A DNA stretch of 49,985 bases from Hymenoscyphus infarciens (lineage: Eukaryota; Ascomycota; Leotiomycetes; Helotiales; Helotiaceae). The stretch lies in NCBI GenBank assembly GCA_001414345.1, contig LLCB01000378.1:1-49985 (forward strand), read 5' to 3'. Below, piece by piece: positions 34,308-44,584 of the stretch. The position numbers were made by a program, and so were the translations under genes. The number at the start of each line of letters is the position of its first letter. Within the stretch, counting starts at the first letter, position 1. The notes under the pieces were generated by a model that was given only the letters and a program-made list of their open reading frames with translations, ran no database searches and had not been told where the DNA came from.

Positions 34308-35514
34308 CAAGGCGCACGCGGTGGGGGATGTCAAAGGACGAACTGGTGCCAGAACAATACCTACCTCACAGTGGTATTGTTCTCCAAGCCTTTTCGGCTG
34401 TGGCTGCCCTTTCTTTCCTGGGCTCCAAGTTCTACTCTGTACAGCATGGATCCTCTTCAGTAGGAGACGATAAGCATCTCCCGACATGCTTCGTACGGGT
34501 GTTTCGAGTTGATATGCACAATGCCATCAGCCAACCCATTTCGAGGGACCCTAGAGGCAACTTCAAGCAAGCTGCATAGGTGCAAGTGTCACAGCATAAC
34601 ATGTACTCCATTCCACTGTCTTCATCCGAAATATACCGACTTCCTATGACTTCCAATCAATGGTCGAAACCTATCGGTCGCCTCAAACCTGCGGTGTATT
34701 GGTCTTGCAACGCCCGGATATGGAAACCCAGAGAACGCCAGACACATCGTGGGCGCGATGGTGTTTGGAAGAACTGATGTTGCTTTGTATTTTATGTATG
34801 AGGAGAAAAGAGAATTTTCAAAATGGAAGCGACTTTTTATGATAGTACCTAGCCGCTCGGCTCACCGCCGGACGGATCATTGGCGGGCCGAAGCTGCAGT
34901 GGCAGGGATCCCGACTTTTGGGATTCGTTCGTAGAAAATTTGTACTTGTAGGTAGCCCAGAGTGAATTCACTTCACCTGGCACCACGGGCAGCAGTTCTC
35001 GTCACGCATGCATTTCAAGGTTCTTTCTAGGCTCACCCGCTCCCGCTCCCCCTCACCCTCACCCTCACTACCCTCACCCTCACCCTCACCCTCACCCCAC
35101 CTTCCCTTTTCTCCTCTCGAGTCGTCACTGGCGTGTATGTCCCGATGCGCCTCCTCACCTCCTCATTGTTCAATGCCACCATCTTCTCTTCCACCTTAAT
35201 ACGCCCGGCTACCTGCCTGCTTTCTTTGTCAATAGAAAAGAGACCTTTTACCACCACCTCTTTGTCGCGCTTTCCCACTAGCAGCATTTCGTCACAGAGG
35301 TCTGGGTATGTAATCTTCATTCCACGCTTGACCTTCAATTCACCTGCCTCGAGGCTCATTCACTACACTACCACCGATTCATTCTTTGCTACATTGCTGC
35401 TGCTAACCTCGGGTTTCTAGTCCTCAACTTGATTTCTGCCGACCTCGTTCCTCAAAACCCAAGATCTCTCCTTTAACCTCCTCGATTCGACACTGCTCTT
35501 ACAGACGAAACAAG
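34308..35514. promoter_or_regulatory. Intergenic and promoter/leader of the aminopeptidase gene
   Basis: 1.2 kb of single-copy DNA. From about 35,030 the plus strand is strongly pyrimidine-rich with a CCCTCA array at 35,050, then ctttctttgtc and similar tracts up to the start codon at 35,515, as expected for a strong fungal promoter and leader. A leader intron is possible but not proven. No other gene is supported. Confidence 0.5.
35050..35099. repeat. (CCCTCA)n array in the aminopeptidase promoter
   Basis: Seven or so CCCTCA units, interrupted once by ctaccctca, about 415-465 bp upstream of the aminopeptidase ATG. It resembles telomeric CCCTAA but differs at one base in every unit and sits in a promoter. 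Confidence 0.8.
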
Positions 35515-38299
35515 ATGTGCAAACTTCATGGCGAAGGCGACGTGGCGGGTGCAGGAACCGACATCTCCAAGGGAAGGGAGATTCTACCTGCCAATGTTGT
35601 CCCAAGACACTATGATATTACTATGGAACCCGATTTCAAGACATTGACATACAAGGGAACTGTGGTCGTGGACTTGGACGTGGCAGAGGACTCAACCTCC
35701 ATCTCTCTGAATACCCTGGAACTTGAAATTCACAGCACAAAAATCATCTCGGGAACGGAATCCATCAGGTAGGACATGCCTTGTAGACTGGGGAGATACA
35801 ATTGTGTCACGAATTGAGCTAATAATTACAGCTCTTCTCCTACTCTGGCATACGATAAGGAAAACCAAATCACCAAGATCACCTTCGAAAAGAGTCTTAC
35901 CAAAGGTTCCAAGGCACAGCTTGAGATTAAGTTTACCGGTCAGCTCAATGACAAGATGGCTGGATTCTACCGCTCAACATACAAGAACGCTGATGGCAGC
36001 GAATCAATTCTTGCTACTACCCAATTGGAAGCCACCGATGCTCGCAGAGCTTTCCCGTGTTTCGATGAGCCAGCTTTGAAGGCAGAATTCACCATTACTT
36101 TGATTGCCGACAAGAACCTCACCTGTTTGAGTAATATGGATGTTGCCTCAGAATCCGAAATTCAGTCGGAAATCAGCGGGACCGCAAAGCAAATCGTCAA
36201 ATTCAACAAGTCTCCTCCAATGTCTACTTACCTGGTTGCCTTTATCGTTGGTGAACTCAATTACATCGAGACCAAGCAATTCCGAGTCCCAGTCCGAGTT
36301 TACGCACCACCAAACCAGAATATCGAACATGGCCGCTTCTCACTTGATCTTGCTGCACGAACCCTTGGATTTTACGAGAAAACCTTCGACAGCGCATTCC
36401 CTCTTCCAAAGATGGACATGGTTGCTATTCCTGATTTCGCCGCTGGTGCTATGGAGAACTGGGGTCTTATTACCTACCGTGTTGTGGACGTTCTGTTTGA
36501 CGAAAAGACCAGCGGAGCTTCTACGAAGGAGCGTGTTGCTGAAGTTGTTCAACACGAGCTTGCCCATCAATGGTTTGGAAACTTGGTCACTATGGATTTC
36601 TGGGATGGTTTATGGCTCAACGAGGGATTCGCTACTTGGATGTCTTGGTACTCTTGCAACATCTTCTACCCGGAGTGGAAGGTGTGGCAAAGCTATGTCA
36701 CAGATACTCTTCAAGGCGCATTATCTCTCGATTCTCTTCGCAGCAGTCATCCTATTGAAGTTCCCGTCAAGAGAGCTGATGAGGTCAACCAAATTTTCGA
36801 TGCCATCTCTTACTCCAAGGGTTCATGTGTTCTTCGAATGATCTCAAAGCATCTTGGAGAAGACGTTTTCATGGAGGGTATTCGTCGTTACTTGAAAAAG
36901 CACGCATATGGTAACACTCAAACCAGTGATTTGTGGGCTGCTCTTAGTGATGCTAGCGGGCAAAACTTGGAAGAGACCATGGACATCTGGACTAAGCATG
37001 TCGGTTATCCTGTTGTTACCGTTACAGAAAATTCTGGTGACAACACTATCCACGTAAAGCAGAATCGTTTCCTCCGAACTGCGGATGTCAAGCCCGAGGA
37101 AGACAAGGTACTCTACCCGGTTTTCTTGGGCCTTCGTACCAAGGAGGGTATTGATGAGGAACTTGTTTTATCCAAGCGAGAGGAGACCTTCAAGGTCAAA
37201 GACACCGAATTTTTCAAGGTTAATGCCGACCACAGTGGTATTTACAGAACTTCATACACACCAGAACGACTCGAGAAACTTGGTCAGGCGGCCAGAGATG
37301 GTTTATTGACTGTCGAGGACCGTGCAGGTATGCTTGCAGATGCCGGGGCTCTCGCAGCTTCAGGATACCAAAAGACTTCCGGTGTTCTTAACTTGCTGAA
37401 GGGATTCACCAACGAGAAGGAGTTTGTTGTCTGGAACGAAATTGTTTCCAGACTTGGTTCAGTTCAAGGTGCTTGGATATTTGAGGATCAAAAGGTCCGA
37501 GATGGTTTGGAGTCATTCCAACGTGACCTTGTGAGCGAAAAGGCACACGCTGCCGGATGGGATTTTAAGGATACTGATGATCACATTGAACAACAATTCA
37601 AGGCAATGCTATTTGGTAGTGCTGGTATGTCTGGTGACGCAACTGTCAAGAAGGCTGCCAAGGAGATGTTTGCAAAGTTTGCGGCTGGTGACAAGTCTGC
37701 CATTCATCCAAACATCAGAGGAAGTGTCTTTGGTATGGCCTTGAAATATGGTGGAAAGGAAGAGGTAAGTTTGCAGTCCAAAACCATGATTTAGTTCTAA
37801 CCTTTCATAGTACGAAGTTATTCTTGCTACGTACCGCGAGTCCAAGAACGCTGACGAGCGTAACACTGCCCTCCGATCACTTGGTCGGGCCAAGGATCCA
37901 GAACTTATCAAGCGAACCATTGCCCTCCCCTTCAGCGGAGAGGTCAAGGAGCAGGATGTCTACCTTCCAATCAGTGCCCTCCGAACCCACGCTCAGGGTA
38001 TCGAGGCCTTGTACGGCTGGATGACCGAGAACTTTGACGCGTTGGCGAAGAAATTCCCAGCTGGTCTATCGATGCTCGGATCTATTGTCTCAATCTGTAC
38101 CTCGAGCTTCACCAGCCAAGCTGATCTCGATCGGGTACAGAAGTTCTTTGAGGGTCGTAGCACCAAGGGTTTTGACCAGAGTCTTGCACAGAGTGCGGAT
38201 GCTATTAGAGCGAAGGCTGCGTGGCTTGGTCGGGATAGAGATGATGTTAAGGCTTGGGTTGAGGCGTATAAGGTTAAGAGTATTAAGAGTGAGTTGTAA
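35515..38299 (+). CDS. APE2: M1 zinc aminopeptidase, Ape2/Aap1 type (891 aa)
   Basis: Three exons: 35515-35768, 35832-37764 and 37811-38299; introns of 63 and 46 nt (gtagga/acag, gtaagt/atag). It removes N-terminal residues from peptides, probably in the cytosol. Domains in order are an N-terminal beta saddle (ILPANVVPRHYDITMEPDF; RAFPCFDEPALKAEF), the exopeptidase motif GAMEN (290-294), the zinc site HELAH (326-330) with the third ligand Glu349 in NEGFATW, a central beta domain, and the C-terminal helical ERAP1-like domain. All catalytic residues are present and the length is usual. No signal or mitochondrial targeting peptide is visible from this start; yeast Ape2 and Aap1 and mammalian PSA are the relevant relatives and cannot be separated further here. 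An AATAAA-like sequence follows at about 38,381. Confidence 0.94.
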
Positions 38300-38641
38300 G
38301 GGGTGATTAGAAGATCTAAATCTCCACTCCTGGGGCAGGGTAGATGGCATTCGGGGCTACTATCGGAACTAGATGAAGAAAATAAAATATAAAAAGTTAA
38401 ATTTCATTTGACATCTCTCTCTCGTCGTAGGCCTTATACATTATTAGGGTAGTATCCCCTTGCCGAAGATACAGATTCAGTTCGAGCCATTGCTTCCGAC
38501 ACCTAGAACCTTTTTTTTCTGCGGAATGTGAATTGGTAGCAGCATCAAATCAAAAGCACCTACCATAACATCCAGATGGTCGGGAATGGGGAATTAAGAG
38601 GAGAAGGATGTTTCGGCTATAGCTTCGCTACTGTATTAAAA
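38300..38641. other. 3' flank of the aminopeptidase gene
   Basis: GC-balanced DNA with an aataaaatataaaaag stretch near 38,380 that may serve polyadenylation. The gene island ends at 38,642, where the target duplication of a hAT-like element begins. Confidence 0.5.
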
Positions 38642-38649
38642 TTGACGAA

Positions 38650-39187
38650 CAGTGTTTTGGGTTTCCCCGCCTAATCTGTTATCCTATCCTGCCTCGACAC
38701 TCCTTCTCCCTCCTACCTCTATTTTAAGGCTATCTCGCCTTCTTCTATTCTTAAATTCTAGCTTTCCTAGCTACTCCTATTCTATAGTACTTGCTTACCT
38801 TTCCTTACTAAATAGAGAGGCTAGGATAGGAAGAGTTAAGCTAGTTAATTTCACTTAAAGCCTAGAAGGTAGGTAGAAAAGAGAGTCTAGGTCTCTAATT
38901 TCACTTAATATCTAGAAAGTAGATAGAAAAGAGGGTCTAGGTCCTAATTAGAGAGTTGTCTTCCTAATCCTACTCTAGCCTAGTCTTCTTTTTTTATCTA
39001 TCTAGCTACTTCTATTCTATTTTTAAAACTTTCCTAGCTACTCCTATCCTAGTTAGAGTACCTAGTCTACTAAACTTAGCTTAGCCTTAATCCTAATCTA
39101 GCCTAGCCTCTCCTATTCTTACCTAGGTAAGTAGTCTATCCTATTCTAAGTACTAGGCTAACTAAGGCGAGGAAAGCTAAAACACTA
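38650..39187. mobile_element. hAT-like non-autonomous element with 8-bp target duplication
   Basis: The left end cagtgttttgggtttccccg matches the reverse complement of the right end (tagtgttttagctttcctcg), the differences mostly transitions. CAGTG ends are typical of hAT elements. The flanks are ttgacgaa (38642-38649) and ttaacgaa (39188-39195): an 8-bp duplication with one G-to-A change on the repeat-block side. No transposase frame is present in 538 bp. Confidence 0.78.
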
Positions 39188-39195
39188 TTAACGAA

Positions 39196-39709
39196 TAAGT
39201 GCCGGCTCTAGAACTTACTATTCTCTATTCTAAAAACGTAGAGAATATATTACTCTCTCTAGCCTTACGCTTATTAAATACTATAGTACGACGTAGAGTA
39301 ATCGAGGGCGATCTAACTATTAAGAACCTTTTTTTTATTTACCTAGGTAGCCTCGATGAACTTTAGAAGAAGTATCTTACTAGAAGGTTTCTTGTTTTTT
39401 TCGTTAGCTATTTAATTATTTCTATTAATCTCTTTTATATTATTAAACTTTTATTTTACTTTTATTTCTTTTTAAGTTAGTTATTAGATTAAAATATAAG
39501 TAAAGATAAAAAGCAGTTATTAAAGATAGGTTATAAGTAATAAAAGAGAAATTCTAAAGTAAATTAAACTTAAATAAAGAGTATTAGAAAATTAGTATAT
39601 AGTTTTTTATTTTATTTAATTAATAGAGAGTAATAGTATTACTCTTATTTCCTAATCTCTTAAAAAAGAAGAGGTATTCTAGTTAGAAAATATTAACTAT
39701 TTCTACTAT
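39196..39709. other. AT-rich degenerate DNA
   Basis: Strongly AT-rich, TpA-rich DNA with stops in every frame and no recognisable repeat or gene signal beyond the flanking elements. Confidence 0.5.
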
Positions 39710-40045
39710 ATTATAATAGTTAGCTATTCTAAATATCCGAGTTTATCTACTATATATATAAGGTTCAGCTATAGTATATTTAGCTTTTAGCTATTAGTGT
39801 TTTATATTAACTAATTTAAGAAGATTATATACGTTTAGACTTTTAGACATTCGTAGGTTTTAAGCTTTTATATTAGCGAACATAGGTTCTTCGGTTTTAG
39901 ACTTCTTATATATAGCTGTCTACTATTTAATTTAGTCTTTACTTCTATATTAGAGCCTAGTATCTACGTATATTATTCTACTAAACGTACTCTTATATAT
40001 CTATTCTATAGTAGTATATATTTTATACTATTATATATATATTTA
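39710..40045 (-). repeat. LTR-like repeat, copy 1 (inverted)
   Basis: Inverted copy of the sequence at 40440-40769, sharing ordered motifs such as tatattagagcctagtatct, atatataaggtt and agcttttatattagc. It is heavily shifted to TA. Boundaries are approximate, from tataatag to atatatata. Confidence 0.65.
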
Positions 40046-40439
40046 TATCTACTTTTTAGTAAATTAAAGCTAGTATAGTATAATATTAGAAAGCTATCGT
40101 CGATTAGTATAGAAAGCAAATTCGTCTCTTACTTTTAGATTAAGTATATAGTATTAAGAATAAGAAGCTTTATATAAAGAAGAGATAATTACTCTTTAAG
40201 AGTCTATTTCTCTCTAAGCGTTTAGCGAAAGAGAAGAAGGTTTAGAATATAGTCGCTTAGATAGTGAAATATAAGAGTAGTACTATATAAGAAACTAACG
40301 GTTCTATTTAACTATTAAAGGAATTAAGGCTTAATAAGTTAATATACTTAGTTTCTTAATAAGGTTTTAAAAGTAGCTAATTTAAAAAATAAAAGTAGAA
40401 GGATTTAAATTAGAGTTAACTACTATAATAGAGCTCTTA

Positions 40440-40769
40440 AGATAGCTTATTATAATAGTACGAAATATATATAACTATAGAAGAGGTATATAGAAGTGTG
40501 TTTAGTAGAATAACGTATATAAATACTAGGCTCTAATATAGAAGAAAAGGAAAAACTATCTCTCTCTAACTCTAGGAGTAGGCTACTATATATAAGAGGT
40601 TCAGACTATATAAAAGAGTCTAAAACCGAATAACCTCGGCTAATATAAAAGCCTAAACCTACGTAACCTTTCTAAAACAGATAATATAAGATAATAACTA
40701 CTAAAACCTTATATATAATAGATACTTCTAGCTATCTAGAATAGCTTAGGTAGTAGGCTATTATATCTC
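40440..40769 (+). repeat. LTR-like repeat, copy 2
   Basis: Direct relative of the sequence at 44310-44584: aaatactaggctctaatata, agaaaaggaaaaactat, taggagtaggct, agcctaaacctacgtaacct and tagctatctagaatagc occur in both, in the same order, with mostly transition differences. It ends ctattata where the less mutated copy has ctatcaca. Confidence 0.75.
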
Positions 40770-41069
40770 TCTTTCTTGAAAAAGACTCGTCTCGAGTCTT
40801 CTATCTTATTATTTAGAGCTGAATCGGGATACTATAGCTTATTTTAGTAAACTTAGCTACTTAAGCTTATTAGCTTTTTTAGCTCTACTTACTAGCTATT
40901 ACTCTACTTCTCTACTCTATCTACTAATTATATCTCTCTATTCTAAAAAGCTGCTCTAGTGTCTAAATGAATTTAGTAATTTTTTTAGTAAGACTAATAA
41001 CTATAGCCGATTTTAAGACTATATTTCTACTCTCTCTACTTTCTCTATTAATAATACTCTATTAAGCTT

Positions 41070-42224
41070 TAGTGTTTTAGCTTTTCTCGCCTTAGTTAGC
41101 CTAGTACTCCGGAGAGAATAGACTACCTCTCTTTATTAGAAAAGAAGAAGATAGGCTAATTTCACTTATAGGCTAGGCTAAATTAGATAGAAGAGATATT
41201 AAATTTAGATAGAAGAGGTAAGAAAGACTAAAAGATAGAACTAGGTAAGAAGAGGTACTAGAGAGAATAGAATAGAATAGAAAGTATATAAGTAAAAAGT
41301 ATTAAAATAAGTAAAAAGTAATAAAAAGTACTAATATTATAGATTAATTCAAAAAGTATTAAAAATAATAATATTATTAAAGCTATTAAAAGACGAGATA
41401 TTATATCTAAATTACGTATTATTCTAGTAGATTAGTAACTATAATAGCCTATTATCTAGGCTATTCTAGATAGCTAGGAGTAGCTACTATATATAAGGTT
41501 TTAGTAGTTATTATTTTATATTATCTAATTTAAGAAGGTTACGTACGTTCGAGCTTTTGAATATACTTCGTAGAGTTTAGGCTTTTGTATTAGCCGACGT
41601 ATATCGTTGTTTAGTTTCGTATCTCTTTTTATATTATCTAAAATCTCTTATATATAGCTACCTACTCCTAGAGTTAGAAAAGACTAGTTTAGCCTTTTCT
41701 TCTATATTAGAGCTTAGTATCTACGTATATTATTCTATTAAATACACTTCTATATACCTCTTCTATAATAGTATATATTTTATACTATTATAGTAACAAC
41801 TTAATTCTCTTTATTCTACTACTTATCTTCTAAGTTCTTTTAAATAGTACTAAATTAAGTACTCTACTAGGTACTTGATTTACTATAGTAAAACCTCTGT
41901 TTTTAAGTACTAATTAGAGACTAATATTATATACTTTTCTTAAGTAGTATTACTCTCGCTAAATCTACTAATAATACTATAAATAATATATTTAAGGCTA
42001 GTATATACTCTGCCTAGCCTTCTCTATAGACTAGGAAAGGCTACCTCGATATCTTAGATAGAAAAGAATAGATAGAATAAATTTCAGAATAGGATCGAAG
42101 TAGCTAGAAGAAGTAATATATTAGAATAGGATTAGGCGAAATAGCTTTAAAATAGAGATAAGAAGGAGAAAGATCGTTAAGATAGAATAGAATAATAGAA
42201 TAGGCGAGGAAACCTAAAACACTA
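41070..42224. mobile_element. Second hAT-like element, inverted, with nested LTR-like insert
   Basis: The left end tagtgttttagcttttctcg resembles the right end of the element at 38650-39187, and the right end (reverse complement tagtgttttaggtttcctcg) resembles that element's left end, so this is an inverted relative. Shared inner sequence includes cgccttagttagcctagtac. It carries the LTR-like copy 41440-41798. No matching 8-bp duplication was found, so the two ends may come from different insertions. Confidence 0.55.
41440..41798 (-). repeat. LTR-like repeat, copy 3 (inverted)
   Basis: Inverted copy of the family: starts tataatagcctattatctag, contains ctaggagtagctac and tatattagagcttagtatct, and ends actattatagtaaca. 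The un-RIPed form of the first bases would be tgtgatag, so the ends fit the TG...CA rule for LTRs. No flanking target duplication could be recognised. Confidence 0.7.
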
Positions 42225-42849
42225 AATACTAATTAGTAAATATATAGATTAGATACTTAGTTACTTTATATATATCTACTATAGATATACGTATATAATA
42301 GTAAACTTAATATTACTAGTAGACTCCTCTTTATAGATCGTAGTTCCTTCTACTATTCGATAAATAGTAAACGCTTCTTAATATAAAAAGCACTAATTAC
42401 TAATACTAACCTTCTAACCGAGTTGTCAAAGTTGAAATTATTGTCTAAGTATCTAGAGATAATAAAAGAGGTAGTTCTAGCTAGTTAAAAGAGTTGTTAC
42501 CGAAGTTATTATATTACCTTATTCCCTTCGAGGTACTTAAGAACTTAATCGTCATCTTCCGATTTCGGAAAAAGAGTTGCTATTAGATCGTAGGGAGTTC
42601 GGACAAGCTAAGGTATATTCTATATATAGAAGAACTGTTCCGACTTAGTATCTTTCCGAGTATAGCCGTACTCGAAAAGCGAACGTTTCTTTAGTATATT
42701 CTTCTTCTAATTCCACTTCTATCCCTTTTAGATAATATTTAGTCGGGATTAATAGCGATAACTTAGCTAAGAGCTCGCTTCTAAGTTTTGTCCTAATGGA
42801 AAGCGTATTTTAACCGATTCGTATCCGATTCGAGGGTTGGGAAGTGGTA
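42225..42849. other. AT-rich, possibly retrotransposon-derived sequence
   Basis: RIP-degraded DNA in which the minus strand from about 42,850 to 42,420 carries longer stop-poor runs than its surroundings (ending KYLEGNK-like). It may be a worn pol region joined to the gag/protease remnant on its right. No catalytic motif could be confirmed. Confidence 0.35.
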
Positions 42850-43500
42850 GAAAGGCTTAAGGGGCAGCGGTGTCACAGAAAAGAGGGTCTCACGTGACCC
42901 CTTTTCCCTGTATATATAGCAGAGTTTTCACCTCCGAATACAAAGCTCCTTAGAGCGTTTTCAACCCAAAAATACGTCACAGTTATGAGCCCGGTTTGCA
43001 CCTAGAGTGTAATCTACAACTTCTGCTTACGCATTCAATACATTGCTACGTATTCGGAACGCTCTCCGCTGTCAGGGTCAGCGTAACCAACCCCTCGATG
43101 CTCACGTTCGACGAGCATACGGAAGCCCTTCGTAGAAGGTATAAGCCCAGCTACGAAGCTGGCACACCTCAATCGGCAGCTCACTCTCGACGAGCTCGCA
43201 CAAAGCCCTTCGCGGAAGGCATTTAAAACCGGAAGCCTAGCGGCGCGCTGGCTCACCCTAAGGGGTGCTCGAAGATATATTCGAATTCGGAAGCCTAGTA
43301 CTCTACGAAGCTGGCAGTACAACGCTGACTACGAGCCACCACATCCACGAACGCCACCCGCTGTCTTCACCAAAAAGCCAGAGCCGATAAAGTGCCAGAG
43401 TATAAGGGAGGAAGTTGGACTAGATCAATATCAAAGCAAGCATGACGGCCTTAATAATATCTCCTTCGAGCTTGTCGTCGCTTTTTGTTTCGAAATCGAT
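42850..43500. repeat. Low-RIP island with promoter-like and internally repeated sequence
   Basis: GC-balanced DNA inside the AT-rich block. It starts with tcacgtgacccc (about 42,889) and tgtatatatagcag (about 42,908), an E-box/TATA layout. Short internal repeats follow: gaagccctt near 43,124 against aaagcccttcg near 43,202, and ctacgaagctggca at about 43,152 and 43,303. Two overlapping frames on opposite strands (42996-43226 plus; 43035-43322 minus) are probably chance. It may be LTR or untranslated sequence of the retrotransposon to its right. Confidence 0.4.
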
Positions 43501-44310
43501 TCGGCCTAGATTCGGACCATCACGACGCCATCCTCAAATAGCCGGGTAATCAGAGACCACCCGGACGGCCAGTGACACCAGGGTTTGGTGTCTGTACAGA
43601 CAGCTGGTAAAAATCGTGTTGCGGATACGTCAAGAGATTGGAATACGCTGAGTGTTCCCGAGAATCCCAATAACCCTCTCAGTGCAGGGACTGCTGCACT
43701 CGATTCGGATAGTTGACATACCATAGTCATCCGGAAGACTCCCGAATCGACCCCTAGCCCTACGATTATCCAAAACGATGGGTTTGCAGATTCAGAAACA
43801 GGTACCCATTTGCACCTGTGTCCACCAAAGCTCGTATTTTGACACCGCATCCCTGCATACTAAGAGTAGTATTCACAAGGAACTGTTTTCCTCCCATAAG
43901 CTTGGAAAGGTCGAGTCTGATTAGATCACATTTGCGTAGGCCCAGGATGGTGTTTTTACCTAGGCCTCTTCGTTTTCCCCCTGACTCGGGTCAGAGTCGG
44001 GGTACTCTTCGGTTTCTTGTTCTTCCTCAAATTGATCATCAATCTCGTTAATGCTGGGTAGATCAGGGCAGTCGGGCTTGATGTGCCCAGGTTTTCCACA
44101 ATTGTAACACTTCATACCGGCGGGGAATCGGTCCGTAGACGAAGTCTTTGATCTTTCGCTGGTAGAAGGGGGTCTGGGAGTTTGGGAAGTCTTGGAATAG
44201 AGTCCACGTGAGGGTGGAGAGGGTTTTGTGACTGAACCGGATGAGGATCGGTTGGTGTTCGGCTTTCGGTACGAAGAGCTTGTTGCCACTGGTTTTTCTG
44301 CACTCGTCAT
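43501..44310 (-). pseudogene. LTR-retrotransposon gag/protease remnant
   Basis: Reading leftwards, an open frame 44310-43960 (116 codons) is Ser/Pro/Lys-rich and carries one retroviral-type zinc knuckle CYNCGKPGHIKPDC (44109-44068), then an acidic Glu-rich end, as in gag C-termini. After a stop, a second frame reads NTILGLRKCDLIRLDLSKLM and then ALVDTGANGYLFLN, the active-site motif of a retroviral-type aspartic protease (DTGA at 43822-43811), ending at stops near 43,750. The rest to about 43,500 is broken coding-like sequence. The gag N-terminal part is missing: its first Met lies exactly where the LTR-like copy 4 ends. Reverse transcriptase and integrase are not visible. A Ty3/gypsy origin is likely but unproven. 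Confidence 0.75.
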
Positions 44311-44584
44311 AGGAGTGCGTTTGGCAGAATGACGTATGTAAATACTAGGCTCTGATACAGAAGAAAAGGAAAAACTATCCCTCTCTAATTCTAGGAGTAG
44401 GCTGCTATATATAAGAGGTTTAGACTATATAAAAGGGTCTGAAACCGAACAACCTTAGCTAATATAAAAGCCTAAACCTACGTAACCTTCCTAAAACAGA
44501 TAATATAAGATAATAACTGCTGAAACCTTATATATAGCAGGTACTCCTAGCTATCTAGAATAGCCTAGGTAGCAGGCTATCACA
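44310..44584 (+). repeat. LTR-like repeat, copy 4 (least mutated, truncated)
   Basis: Direct relative of 40440-40769 that keeps C and G where other copies have T and A (tgctgaaaccttatatatag; ggcagaatgacgtatgtaaa; end ctatcaca). It lacks about the first 70 bp of the full-length copies and is fused there to the gag remnant. Confidence 0.75.

Noticed and set aside
35050..35099. Interstitial telomere repeat
   Set aside because: Units are CCCTCA, not CCCTAA, and sit in a pyrimidine-rich promoter of a housekeeping gene; slippage explains them better.
36140..36841. 233-codon ORF in the aminopeptidase region
   Set aside because: It is an alternative frame of the M1 aminopeptidase, whose motifs GAMEN and HELAH lie in the other frame.
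42996..43322. Overlapping ORFs on both strands in the low-RIP island
   Set aside because: Frames on opposite strands of an internally repeated GC-balanced segment, with no domain; not treated as genes.
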